A stretch of DNA of 64,000 nucleotides from Volvariella volvacea V23 (lineage: Eukaryota; Basidiomycota; Agaricomycetes; Agaricales; Pluteaceae): assembly GCA_000349905.1 (NCBI GenBank), contig KB722766.1:276584-340583 (forward strand), in the 5' to 3' direction. The translations under genes and the position numbers were made by a program. Every line of letters starts with the position of its first letter. The stretch's first letter is position 1. Positions 11,601 through 24,074 of the stretch are shown here, one piece after another. Under the pieces are notes generated by a model. The model worked only from the letters and a program-made list of their open reading frames with translations. It searched no databases and was not told where the DNA came from.

Positions 11601-14600
11601 TTCACTCCAGGCTCGGATGCCCTTCCACCTATTCCTAGTCCTCAGGCCTGGGCAGAAGAGACAAATTTCTCCTACGAGTCTTCAGTGTTGAACCCTTCGC
11701 CATCAGTTGGATCAAGAGCTTTCGCTGAGCCGCCGGACAACTCATTTGAAACGTCCTTTTTGAGGCCAAGCGGCTCGGTGGTGTCGTCTATTGATAGGTT
11801 GACTACCATACCAGAATCAATTGCGTCGACTGAAGTGATGCGTCCTGTTCCCCTTCCCGCTGCACAGGAGCCTCAACAACCTAGCGTTCGTCCAGCACCA
11901 GTCCCCAGTATTGCTCCTGCACCGGTTATGCCAGTGAGGAGGCCAGTACCAGTGACACTGAGGGACGATGGTCCGGTTTCTCCCCCACCGCCGCCACAAC
12001 GACAAGTCCAGCCTCAGCCTCAACCTCAACCTCAACCGCAACCTCAACCGCAACCTCACCTGCAACCAGAACCGGAACCGGAACCTCAACCTCAACCTCA
12101 ACCGCAGCCACAAGTGCCGGCAACTACGAGGCCAATTTCAGCCCCTGCTCAGCAATCACCCCAACGGAGCCCAAGACCCCTCCCTGCTCGTCCTACTTCC
12201 ACACTTGCACCTCCTATCCGATGGTCTGTTATTTCCTCGTCGTCATGGACAACCAGTTCCAGTGCTTCGAGCGTCAGTAGTCCTATGAGCTCATCTGCAC
12301 AACTCCTGAGGACACCCTCAAGCGCGTCCACGATATCACAGCTATCCTCTGCGTCCATGAGTTCATCCATCTTTGATTCGAGTTCATTAGTGGATTGGTC
12401 TGAGGATAGTGATGAGGCTGAGAGAGCGAGACAAAGGACAAGATTAGAGCGGATTGATAGGCCACGCAGACGGGAGGAGACACCACCTATCATGATTCGA
12501 CCTAGAGAGCTGAGGGATGAAGGGCGATCAGAGAGAGATGACGAAAGGAGTGAAAGATCGTTTGCTGCTCCAAGTGTGTCAACTATACCCTCTCTGTTGA
12601 CTACTCCTAGGGCCTCTAGAGCCGGGTCGGTAGCAAGGGTTTCGCTCGCGTCAAGCTCTCGTTCGGTATGTGCCACTCCTCTTGCTTGTCAACGTCTTTG
12701 CTAAATTCAGTTATGAACTTGTAGGGCACGCCATTAATGCTCCCTCCTAGGACTATGAGTGAGAGTGGTAGGAGCGCAAGCACCGTTAGGCCAATCTCAA
12801 GGAGGACTACGCCGTCTGTCAGTGTTGGGACGCCTCAAGGCCTTTCACCATCCACGAGACCAACACTCATCACGGAGGCTTCAGAGAGTGAGCCAAGCAT
12901 TATGACCGAGCGAGATATCGCCAGGGACTTGGAACGACTAGCTGATGAGCTTAGGGAATATGATCAAGGGAGGAGAGAGGAGAATAGAACGATTGCAGAT
13001 AATGTCCGGGCACTGGGAGATCAACTCAGGGATTTATCGGATTTCCTACGAAGACCCCGCACCCCACAAATGCAGCCCGCGCCCCCTCCAACGACAGTCA
13101 TAGTTCACCAGCCGCCACCTCCTCAGTCTGTTCGTGCACCGACAGAAAGTCCTCAGACCACCCATACCCCATTAGGTACCTCCCGAACGCCAACTCCAAC
13201 CGTCCAGCCAAGGGAGATTACTCCTCGGCCTTCTGCACCGCTTACACTTGCACCACCGCCGCTCACAATTTCGCGATCACCCAGTGTCTCTAGTTATACT
13301 TCATTCTTATCCTCTCATCACTCTGATGAATCATTGGAGGGCTTTGAGGAATCAGAACCCCCAACTTCGCCACAGCAATGGTCGGACCCACGGTTGACAA
13401 TAACAGACGAGTCGGTCTCATCTTTCCACGACGTTGATGCCACCACCGAGTCTTTCGAATCCTCCACTACATCCTCTCCGCCATCGTCATCTTCCTCATC
13501 CTCCAGCGGCTCGGATGGTGAAACGGAAGTAGCAACTCCTAGGGCTGCGCCAAGCTCTCCGGTAGTTCATATCCAGCCCGCAGAACCTGGTCCAGATCTT
13601 TTGACGCCCTTAGACGGGATTAAAGATCAGTTGGATGCTCTTAGAGATGGTCAGATTGCCACATATCAGATGCTCGAAATGCTTCGTGAGCAACGTGATC
13701 AACCATTCCAAATCGATAATTCAGAGCTTGAGAAAAAGATCGTGGATATTGAAAACTTGCTTCACGAGTTATTGGAAGAAAATCGTTCGAAGGCCCCTCA
13801 AGTCATTTATCAAGATCGTATCCCTCCTTCTCCTGCAGTCGATGTTCGTCCACCCCCGTCAGAGGTATCAGAATCCACTATCGACACTAGTGATACACTT
13901 GCTCAGCTTAGGGATGTGTTGGCCGGGTTCAGGGATTCGTTGTACATGCCAAGGCCCATGCCCTCGACAGGTCAGCCGCTAACGGAGCAACTGGACTCTA
14001 TTCTAGCAATGGATGCGAGCGTTCAGGAGACCGATATTGCGCCTCCCAATCCGTTGATTCCCTTCCAGTATCAACCAGGAGCGGCTCCATCTAGCACTCG
14101 CAGTGCAAGCCCGGTTATATCCATTAGACCTCCAACAGTGCCTGTTTATATCCCGATTAGACCGCCACCAGGTGCGAGGCGAAGAGATAGTCTGCGTAGT
14201 AGACGAGGTGCAAGAAGGCATTCCCAGCCTGTAATGCCAGATCATCCAGGAGGAACACTAACTACGACAAGTTCAAGCCCACACCCCGGAAGTCGCGAAG
14301 AGCAAGCCATTCCCCCTGCCCCACAACAATCCGCCCCACCTCATGATGAATACGACGATCGGGAGCAGGAGCCGGAGCCAGAGTCAGAATCGGAGTCAGA
14401 ACCAGAACCAGAGCAACAACCGCCTGAGATCGCGATGGGGGATCTGGGACGCTCAACAACTCCCGCTCTGGCTTCCATCCCTGGACCTTCTATGGAGCCA
14501 ACGACAGATACATTTCCTACGGCTCCAAGAACTAAGCTGCCCCCACCTCAACCAATCGTAAGTTGATTGTCGGGGCTGAGTCTGTTGCGAGCTAAAGACG

Positions 14601-17600
14601 ATTTATAGGATTTTAACCAACCGATACCTGAGTCGCGAGCATCTTCCGCCCCTGCAGATGTTAGGGGCCCTTGGTATCATCCAACGGTTCGTGCTATTGC
14701 TCCTTTATAATGCTGTTCGTTTGCTAATCGTTTGACAGCGCTCGGAGGGAACAGAGTCTCCCGAGGAAGCAACCGCTCCCATTGTCCCACCACCACCACC
14801 TATACATCGTCCAGAACGTACCTCAAGGAGGAGTCGACGTCAAGAACGCCCTCCTACTGGGCCCCCGGCTACCGCCCAGGCAGGACCTGCATATTTGCCT
14901 ATGCCTGTAAGATGTCACTTTCTTCTAGTGATGCAAGGCGCTAAATACCCCGCACCCGCAGCCCATTGTGCAGTTGCCCCCGTTATTTGATTCTCTGTTG
15001 GGCGTTTTAAGGGTTTGTGGTTTCTGATTTCTCCTAGTCGTTTTTTTTTTCTCATAAACCAGTAATGCAGGAAAACCAAGAAGCCCAACAGGCCACTGTT
15101 CATCAACAGCGGGAGTTGATGCGCTATATGCGAGACTTGAATCAGTGGTTGGAGCGAGATGTCAACAACCGTCATACAGAACTGCAAGAAGTTGCCGCCA
15201 GGATTGAAGAACTCCGAAATCAGCTCGGCCAGCAGCAGCAGCCACAGATACCACAGCAACCACAGATACCACAGCTACCTATTCATCCTCAGTGTAAGGA
15301 CCTACCCTCGCTATCTACCTGTCTGTGATTGACAATATCTTAGACGCTGATGATGAATCAGAAACCGAAACTGAAGAGGATGATGGTCGAGGAATGGGGG
15401 CGATACCTCCAGCTCATCCATACCCGCCGTTCATACCACAAGTATTTGTGCCCCAAGCACAGCAGCCTGTGGTACCTCCTCCTACCACTCATCATACACC
15501 GGCGCCCGTGCAGGCTGGTGGTCCGCCTGTAATACCTGGCGGTGTTTCTCAGCCTCCAATGGGGGGTCCACCCGTTATCCCAATTGCACCAGGGACACAC
15601 CCTCACCACACTCCGTACCAGGCAGTTACGCCTGTGCCTGCAGGCCAGCCACCCTTCGTGCCCTCACACGGGACAAGTTCAACAGGATCTCGTGACCAAG
15701 GCCCTTCTTATAGCCCCCATAACCTGCGCCCAGTCGGTCCCAGCTCTCCTAGCACGAGCATTGAGAGTAGCGAGGACGACAGACACCATCGCTACGGTCA
15801 GGCTGACGGTCCCTATAGTCCACCACCAGAACCCCCTCTCCCGTCTACCGCTGGGACCCTCCAACTACACCCCAGTGTCGAAGGACACCCTCCGCGATCT
15901 CCTATCGAGATAATACAACTACCTCCTCCCTCAGCACCGCCTCCCTCGCAGCAGCAACTTGTGCCAGCGCCATCATCAGGACAACCAACATATATTATCC
16001 AGCAACCTGGCCCAGTTCCCTATCCAGTGCATTCAACTTCATCAAGTTCAAGTTCACATTCGTCCCCTGCTCCAGCTGGTCCCACCCACGTTGTTACCCA
16101 GCACTCCCCTCCCCCGACCACGCCAGGGAGTCGGGACAGTAGGAGTCACCCTACAACTATCGAAGTTGACCGGTCTCAGACAGGCTCCCCGAGCAGATCG
16201 CACTCCAGGCGTTACACAACCTCTCCTTCACGCGGGTATTCACATCAAGGCAGCAGGTATTCTGATTCATCTCGTACCCATGGGCGCTCCGGTCGGTCAA
16301 GCCACTCGCGAAGAAGCTCCAGCTCCTCAAGTTCGAGTTCGTCATCCTCAAGATCCTCCCGCCGCCACCGCCCATCGCGATCAGATACCCAGTCAACGCA
16401 TGGACGTCACTCCCGCCCCGCTTCGCCTCATACCCAGTTGCCATCCACTACCGTTGTAATTCCGCCGATGCCAGGTGGGCCTATCCCTGGTGTGCCCATG
16501 CCTGCGCCTATGCCTGGCATGCAACCATCGATTCCAATGCCTATGTCAACACTTGCCCCGATGCCAGTGACAGCATCAACGCCATCGATGCAACCCCCTC
16601 CTCCTGGACCCATTATTGTGCAGGTACCTTCACGGCCATCGTCTACAGAATCAAGTCACAGTGCTAGAACATCCCGGTCATCTGGGTCACATCGTACTAG
16701 CTACCCACCACCACAAACATATCCCCCAGCACCAGCTCCGGGTCCTGCACCGGGTCCTGCGCAACCAGGAACAGTTATACAACTCCCAGGACCGCCTATG
16801 CCTATGCCTAGCATTCCTGCAGCCCCAATCGGGCAAACACCTGCATTTGTTGTACAACCTTCGTCGTCTGGAAGCAGTGAAAGCGGGGACCGTCACCCCC
16901 TAGTTATTCGTAGCGATTCACCCAGCCGTCAACCCACCTACATATCATCTGGGCGTCGGTCTGGTCGATCCTCTAGCAGCTCTAGACGTACACAAGCACC
17001 TCCAGCTCTACCACCCCCAATAGTGCTGACCCACCCCAGCCAATCAGGTGCGCCTGCACCAGTTCATTCTCCTCCCCCTGCTCCAATGCCACCTACAATT
17101 GTTCATATGCCTGGTGCACCTGGACCGTATCCTATTCCACCACAAGGTACATATGCTATACCCCCACCCCCACCTGGTGTTTCAGGTTCCCAATATCCTC
17201 CAGGTACGAGCCAATATGGATACCCACCTCGGGATCCTCGTCGTCCAGGAAGGCGACGGAGCTATTATTCTACGTCGTCCGATTCCTATGATAGACGCCG
17301 TCCACATCGTCGTCACTCGCGATATTCTTCTCGTTCGCGTTCTCGTTCATCTAGCAGGTCGAGGACACCCCCTCGCAGACGCCATGGCAGACATGGAAGA
17401 AGACGCAGAAGCTACAGCACAGAGTCGTACACCGACTCTTACAGTCCACCCCCTAGGCACTCACGATCATCTCGTGATCCTCGTGAATCTAGTCGTCCTC
17501 ACCGGATTCAACGCTCTCCTCCCTCCTCTTCTCCCTCGACTCATCCAGGTCATTCCATTATCCGAACTCATACTTCTCCGCCCCCTACAATCCGTCGACA

Positions 17601-20077
17601 AAGCCCTACCACGAGTCCATCACCTTCGGAACGCACAGAAAGGCCACCAAGCAGGACCAGTACGGTACACGGAGCTGGTCCAATGGTCATTACAGTGCCA
17701 ACCCAAGGGCGACCGCCAAGCAGAACGCCTACCCGACTCTCTGTGAGGGACGATGAGTCTCATGACAGACCCCAACCTAGTCGCCGACCAAGTCACTCCA
17801 GACCTCCCTATGCACCTACTACGTCCACTTATCGAGACGACCGAGACGACTACAGCGATCATGGCACACGTAGACCAACTTCACCTCACACCTCTCGTCC
17901 ACCCTCGAGGACCCCTACTCGAACCGGCAGTCAACGACACCCTTCTAGACCACCCTCAAGACCATATGGCCGCACAGGTTACCCTGACCCAGATGGAGGG
18001 TCCTCTCATCCTTCTTCCTCAGATTCTCATTCTCTCCCCCCGATTAGACACCCTACTTCACCTCGCCGTCCACCGCGTTCCCCCCGATCAGACAGTTCGG
18101 ACTCAAGGACGAGTTATCCATCGGGTCGTCATTCAACACCTCCCGTCCCCGTCCCCCCTCGCCGAGACACCGCCACGCCTGTACACTACGCGCAGGACGA
18201 GAGGATTGACGAAGTAATCGATCGCCTTGAAAATTTGCAGCGAGCAATGGAAGATTTGCACTCACGACCCCAGCCTCCTGTTGAGCACCACGCAGAGCCA
18301 ACTCAAGAGGTTGTACATGACCCCCAATCCACCCGGCATGACGAGATTCGGAGCCAGCTTGACGAGATAATGGACAGGTTAGGAGAGATTCGAGATCATC
18401 AAAGACGGCAAGCAGACGAACAGAGAGATGATGCTGAACTCATAAGCCAGGCTGCAACAGAGGCAGTTACTCGCCATGCAGCCTCACTCGCAGATACCCT
18501 TAAGCAAGAGAGAGAAGCCGAAGCAAGAGATCGGGAAATTCTCCTTGAGGAGATCCGGCGTGCACATGCTCAAGTTGTCGAAGAGAAGGACGCTCGTATC
18601 CGACAGTTAGAAGAGGAATTGGCCCGCGCACGTGGAGATCTGGATTCAGAACGAGATCGACGCGAAGCTGATGCTGCAGAACGCCGTGCGGTTATGGACC
18701 AATTACTGGATGTGACTGCTAACGTCCAAAGAGCTCATGATCTCGTTGAAGCTCAGGCTCAAACTTACAAGGTGCAAATGGAGACTAAAGTGCAAAGACA
18801 CGAACAGAAGGCTGCTCAATGGTTGGAGCTACAGCAAAAGCTTGATGCAACTCAAGAACAAATGCGACAATTAGCAGATGAATCCAGAAACGGTAGGTTG
18901 TTCTACCTGGGATACTGAGTAGCTTATTCAGACTCCAGCAGGTGTCGCGGACATCCTTGACAGGATTCAAAGGCAAAACCAAGAATTTGAGGGTATCTTG
19001 CGAGAATTGACTGAGCGTAAGTATCTGTTGCTAGATGAGTATTACTGATCGCAAGAGCCTATTTTCTCAGAGTGGCGTGCTGATTGCGAAAGACACCATA
19101 ACGAAACACTGGAGGCTGTGAAGGATACGTCTCATCAACAAGTTCCGTTCAATGTTCAAGGCGTAAGGCATATCATTCTTGTGTGAATGCAGCCCTGACC
19201 CTGAATCCACTAGTACCTTGACGAATTTAGTAAAGCGTTAGCATCTGAAGTACGTTTGTTGCTTGGCGAAGTGGGTAAATTGCGGGAGGAGCGAAGATCT
19301 CTCCAACAGTGAGTTTAAAATATTTTACTGGCTCTTATTCTGTTTCAACTAAATTCTGTTCCTCCAGTGAGCTTGGGCTCCTCCTTTGCGTTAAGGCCAA
19401 GTATACACCAGGTGGAGAATTTGAACAACCNNNNNNNNNNNNNNNNNNNNNNNNNNNNNNNNNNNNNNNNNNNNNNNNNNNNNNNNNNNNNNNNNNNNNN
19501 NNNNNNNNNNNNNNNNNNNNNNNNNNNNNNAGATTTGTAAGTTATCATGTATCCCTCGAATTTCCGATGCTGGAATTTTGTTTATTAGGAGGCATGCACC
19601 ACCTGCGCCGCCGCCGCCACCCCCACCGGGTTCAGGAGGTAGTGGTGGCCCGCCTCCAGGAGAAGGCCCTCCAGGTGATCACCACAAGCCGGGCTGGAAA
19701 ATGAAACCGACGAAGAAGAGTAAAAAGAACCAGCAGGCACAACAAGCACAACAAGCACAACAAGCACAACAAGCGCAACAAGCGCAACAGATTCCACAAG
19801 CACCAGGACCAAGCCAATACCCACATTTGAGTGATTTCCGTGCAGCCCGTGGCCAAGCCCAGTCCTGGACTCCCTGGTTCCGTAAGCCCTCGCCGTTAAT
19901 GTTGTTGAATGTATTCCTCATATTTCTGCGATCAAATTAGCCATAAATCATCCACCTTCGACTGCCAGTAGCCTTGAACCACAACCACAATTACTTGTAC
20001 CTACCGCCGCCGAAACTCAACCAACTGGGTTATTTGGTCCCCTGAGTCCCAGAAACTCAGGATTATATGGTCCATGA
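5626..20077 (+). CDS. Giant PH-domain protein with disordered Ser/Pro-rich body and C-terminal coiled coil
   Basis: One gene of at least 18 exons: 5626-5740, 5805-6674, 6730-7172, 7225-7604, 7658-8886, 8947-12665, 12725-14557, 14609-14686, 14739-14906, 14962-15012, 15071-15293, 15344-18892, 18939-19016, 19071-19162, 19214-19308, 19368-19430, a 100-N gap, 19531-19536, 19589-19881, 19941-20077. Phases agree up to the gap, giving more than 4,470 residues. Residues about 477-602 form a PH domain (RIGLLWYLN...YRWRRCQALLYPH...LLSWLAPGGGRG...WINGILE), suggesting phosphoinositide or membrane contact. The rest is low complexity: SGS and GSYTPSS repeats, a QP-rich tract, Pro-rich stretches, an RS-rich patch (about 3670-3750), then about 330 residues of coiled coil (from about 3990) and a (AQQ)n tail. 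Exons 13-16 carry the most conserved-looking block (CERHHNET, VPFNVQGYLDEFSKAL). No enzyme motif is seen. A scaffold role at membrane or cortex is inference. Confidence 0.8.
7225..7604 (+). other. PH domain segment of the giant gene
   Basis: Exon 4 of the giant gene encodes a pleckstrin-homology-like fold: beta strands around RIGLLWYLNV, RWRRCQALLYPHRLLLSW and GIVVLDLLNC, a low-complexity insertion, then a terminal helix with the typical Trp (ERQKWINGI). The insertion between strands (TPSPTHPSAKEDVGTIAAK) makes the domain longer than a typical PH domain of about 100 residues. Confidence 0.7.
9771..9848 (+). repeat. In-frame 21-nt tandem repeat (GSYTPSS)
   Basis: Nearly four tandem copies of a 21-nt unit encoding GSYTPSS lie inside exon 6 of the giant gene. 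Synonymous changes between copies (for example TACACT, TATACG, TATACC) show selection on the peptide or age of the array. Looser SYT/SGS repeats extend from about 9260 to 10020. Confidence 0.85.
12008..12117 (+). repeat. QP/EP-rich in-frame repeat
   Basis: A run of CCTCAA/CCGCAA hexamers encodes alternating Gln-Pro, with a short Glu-Pro block in the middle, within exon 6 of the giant gene. It is a likely site of slippage and length polymorphism. Confidence 0.85.
19431..19530. other. Assembly gap (100 N) inside the giant gene
   Basis: Exactly 100 N bases, the usual placeholder for a gap of unknown size. It falls inside coding sequence just after the GGEFEQP segment at the end of the coiled coil. 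The true amount of missing coding and intron sequence is unknown. Confidence 0.98.
19733..19792 (+). repeat. (AQQ)n trinucleotide-type repeat
   Basis: Repeated GCACAACAA units encode alternating Ala-Gln-Gln near the C-terminus of the giant protein, directly after a Lys-rich stretch (KKSKKNQQ). The late copies use GCG in place of GCA. Confidence 0.85.
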
Positions 20078-20410
20078 TCAACCGCAATCCACTGTCTTAT
20101 CACTGTGTGTATTCTATTGACATCACGACCACGTCACGGAGTCTGTTTCATGATCTTGGACAGTTAGTATGATATAGTTATAAAAAATCTTGCATCCTCG
20201 TATTTTTATTGCCTTGTAATGATACCAGTAGAATATACCCGATATCTACCTGTTGTGTCTTATATATCTCTTTGCAATTGTCCCTTTCTTATGAGAACCC
20301 CGTGAACTTTGTAACCGAATAAAATTTCTTATTGCTATCTGAGCCCTGGGATAGGTTGAACGCTATCGCATCAGCACCACAAAGCGGCAGGATATCCAGC
20401 TTTGTTTCGA
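20078..20410. terminator. Convergent 3' intergenic region
   Basis: This 333-nt AT-richer stretch separates the stop of the giant gene (+) from the stop of the alpha-xylosidase gene (-). It must hold both 3' UTRs and poly(A) signals; an AATAAA-like element lies at about 20318 (GAATAAAATTT). No other feature seen. Confidence 0.5.
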
Positions 20411-23400
20411 TCATATCAAAACCTCAGACACTGCTTCGTCTAGATTCGCAATGCTGACCTCTCCTGAACTCCCTTGACTGATCTTCCTGACCGCCCAACT
20501 ACCCCGTAATTGCCCCTCAATTACCTCTACCTTCAGTCCACCTATTTTTTGCGATCCTGTCACCCTGATCGCGGCTTTAATTTTCCCAGGAATGTCGACG
20601 TCAGGTATTTCCACCACAGCATCCATCTCCCTCTCCTCCTCCTCGAAAGGATTGACTAAAATGGTCGGCGATTCGGCGTAATCGTATACCGCACTGCTCC
20701 TCTTGCCATCGGGCTTGGTGATATGAGTGAATGTATCCCAATTCCAGGTGTTTGAGTTGACAACTACAACTCCACCAGGACGTAGGAGGAGTGGTAGACT
20801 GTCGTAGCCATGGGATTCGCGAATATACCCCGGTCCACGTCTGATCTTCCCATCCAGCAACCCCCACCATCGTCCTTCCGGTACATACCCTTCCACCCAC
20901 CCTTCTTCTTCTTGATCAAAAACGGGCATAACGAGCAATTCTGATCCTAGCATGTATTGCGTATCTGCTATCCAAGCCGCCGGATGGTCTGTTGGGAACT
21001 CAAGGAATGTTGGACGGAGGACTGGGATGCCAGTTTGATGTGTTTTGATGGCGGCGGAGTAGATATAAGGTAGGAGTGTGTGTTTGAGGTGGATGAATTT
21101 AGAGAGGACGGTGGAAGTGGAGGTTGCATTGTCTGGGTCGATTACCCACGGTACCTAAGGAATTGAAGATAAACATAGGGAAATGGCAAATAAGGGGATT
21201 ATTCACTCTGTACGATCCGGAACCATGTAACCGTGAATGGCTTGATAGGGCGCCAAAGGCGAACCAGCGCTTGTAAAGTCCTGGGTTGGGCGTTCCTTCG
21301 AACCCACCTATCTAACGTGTTAAGCACGCCAGCCTCGCACTCAGTAATTAAAGGCACGCACCAATATCATCTGAAAGAATACAAATGATAAATCAGACAT
21401 GCCTGGATTGCTCTGCGATCAATACTTACGAGCCCAATATCCAAATCCACACAATCCCAAACTCATTCCACCTCTCAAAGTCTCCGCCATAGCCTCGGGC
21501 GTACTCATCGGGTCACCGCCCCAATGTACAGGGAACCTCTGACATCCCGCCGTTGCCGATCTAGCGAACACCAAAGCTTGATTTTTACCTTTATATGTCT
21601 CTATAGCCTGAAAAGTGACTTTGTTGTAAAGGAAGGGGTAGTAGTTGTGCATTTGGGTTGTATCGAATGCACCTGAATTGTAGTATACTGCGTCGGCGAT
21701 TGGGATGCGTTCGCCGAAATCGGTCTAGATACGGCAGCAAGTTGAGAGACAACAGGAGCGCATGGAAGGGATTGTCACCTTAAAGCAGTCTACTCCAAGA
21801 TCCATGAGTCTGTGCAGTTTGGACTGGTACCACTTGCACGCGTCAGGATTAGTGAAATCTATAATGGCCATTCCCGCTTGCTATGCAAGGATCAGGAGAT
21901 CAGCATAATGGGGGAGAGGATTGTGCTTTACCCAGAAATCGGTTTGCCAAACGCTTCCATCGCTTCGTTTGATAAAGTAGTTATTCACCACTCCTTCATC
22001 GAATATCTTGCTCTCTTGTGCAATGTAAGGATTAATCCAGACGCAAATCTAACCCAAAGGCGCGTTATTGATTCACGTTTTACGGTGGACAACCAAAACA
22101 GAAAACATACCCTATAGCCCTTCTCTTTCAACCTCCTCAACTGCCCCTTTGCATCAGGGAAAAACTCTTCATCAAACTCGTAATCGCACCAATGGAATCC
22201 CTTCTGCCAAAAACAATCAAAGTGGAATATCCCTACTGGTATATCCCGTTCTTCCATTCCATCTAAAAATGAATTGACGGTTTTTTCATCGTAACTTGTC
22301 GTGAATGAAGTTGAGAGCCAGAGACCGAATGACCACGGCGGTGGGAGGGAAGGTCGGCCGGTTAGGAGGGTGTAGAGCTGGATTATGGACTTGGGGTCTG
22401 GACCGTGGATTATGTAGGCTGACAGGGTTTCGTAGGGTGCTGCAATGTTGATTCTAGTCGTGCCTGCGCAAAGGAGGTTAGGATCGTTGAGTACTGAGAC
22501 GAGCAAGAATGGAAGGGGTGAGGACTTACGTTCGCTTTGGACTTCGAAGCTAACAAATCCGGAGCATGGGATGAAGATACCATAACCGCGAGAGCTTAAA
22601 AGGAAGGGAACATTCTTGTACGTCAAGTCGGACGATGTTCCTCCATCTTCATTCCACATCTCTACAATCTAGGGACGACACCAGTCAGCTTCACAGATCA
22701 ATCCCCAGAAAAAATAGGGGGTGCGGCGCAGGGCTTACCTGACCATTTTTGATGAAAGGCCCAAATCTCTCGCCCAGACCATAAATCTTTTCTCCCACCG
22801 AGAGCTGAAACTGCATTGTAAACCACCTCTCCCCTTTATCGACTTCCTTCAACATCTTGGTTGGGTTTAACGAGTTCGTGTTGCGCTTGATATACCCAAT
22901 AGAACGCCATCCAAACTTTGTTAGAAGTTGACGATTGCTATTATCTGAAGAACGCGATATGCTCGTTGGAATCTGTGTATTATGAGAAAAAATATCGATG
23001 TTGAAGGACGCAGGGCGAGTGTCGACTGTTGCAGATATGGAATTCGTGGCGATAGTGAGAGATGTATCGGTTTTGCTCGTTCGTAAATTATCTTGTCGTT
23101 CTGACGCCTAGCACGCTTGTGAATACCCTAATCTAATGAATAGTCAGAAGGGCCTTACAAGTTTCTCGACCTCGATACCAGGGAAGAGCTCGTAATCTCC
23201 GATAACAGACGTTTTCTGCGCCTTCCAGTGGTATCCCCTCAATAATAGGACATCGGGGATCGGAGAACCACATTCTATAGTAAGCGTCGGGGTATTCAGT
23301 GTATCTCCGCGATGGTTTATTCGTTTGCTTGACTAGAAAGTAAATGAGGCCGACAGAACGCTAGAGGCATGTGCACTCTCTCGAAAAACCAACTCACGGC

Positions 23401-23508
23401 AATACAGCGAATATACTTCTCAAAATTCTCGCTCTTGATGATTTCCGTTGCCCAGTCGATCACAACGCCATCGGCGTTCCACCACATCCCATTTGAAAAC
23501 TTGACCAT
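20411..23508 (-). CDS. Glycoside hydrolase family 31 alpha-xylosidase (YicI/XylS type)
   Basis: Hydrolyses alpha-1,6-linked xylose from xyloglucan-derived oligosaccharides, going by its family. Eleven exons (descending): 23398-23508, 23159-23332, 22739-23107, 22530-22668, 22111-22463, 21932-22048, 21779-21880, 21430-21724, 21362-21370, 21207-21307, 20411-21154; 837 aa, all phases consistent. GH31 landmarks: N-terminal MVKFSNGMWW, IYGLGERFGPF, NEDGGTSSDLTYKNVPF, the IFHFDCFWQKGFHWCDYEFD block, catalytic nucleophile Asp457 in CFKTDFGER, general acid/base Asp526 in VHWGGDPMS, and AHDIGGFEGTPNPGLYKRW. Exon 9 is a 9-nt micro-exon supplying HDI. There is no signal peptide, so a cytosolic enzyme acting on imported oligosaccharides is likely. 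Length matches YicI-type enzymes (about 770 aa) with modest extension. The exact sugar specificity is inferred. Confidence 0.93.
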
Positions 23509-23582
23509 CCTAGGATTGCAAAGATCCTAACCTTGAGCTATTAGCTGGAGGCGGATGAAGCCAAAGCTTAGAGGAATTGTAG

Positions 23583-23589
23583 TTTTATA
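23583..23589 (-). promoter_or_regulatory. TATA box of the alpha-xylosidase gene
   Basis: TATAAAA on the minus strand, 75 nt upstream of the start codon at 23508. Position and match fit a fungal core promoter. Confidence 0.5.
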
Positions 23590-24074
23590 TCGTATGATGC
23601 AGGGCTCCTTAAATCGGGGGTTAATCCCGATGGATGGATATGGACGGAAAGCCATTCGTAACAATGTCCAGCTGACCACGCCGAGCAAATACCGGGATCA
23701 CCACGGGGCAAGGAACTGACAGCGAAGCCAAGGAACACACCCTCAAAGCAACATCGCGGGACGTAGGTATATGAATGTTCGTTGCTCTATGCGGGCTATA
23801 TCACATGAGTTGGGTGAATCTACAGCGAATAGATAAGTCTATCAATGATAGTATTCGAACTGTCTGCTAATTAATTAAACGGATGAATGGGGAGGATCGT
23901 AACATATCACAGTACCTTCGCGTCCAAGTCCTCTTTACGGTAAGAACAAACCTTTTCCTGACCCATCTACTCCTTATCCGCACCTCTCCTCCATCAATCG
24001 ACCATCAGATACTGAGACACGTGAGATCCTTGATTAATCCTGGCTCTCGTTGAGCTTTGATGCTTCTGCTTTCC
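23590..24074. other. Intergenic region upstream of the alpha-xylosidase gene
   Basis: About 485 nt between the xylosidase TATA box and the 3' end of the next minus-strand gene. It presumably contains the xylosidase promoter and the neighbour's 3' UTR. No coding signal seen. Confidence 0.4.
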
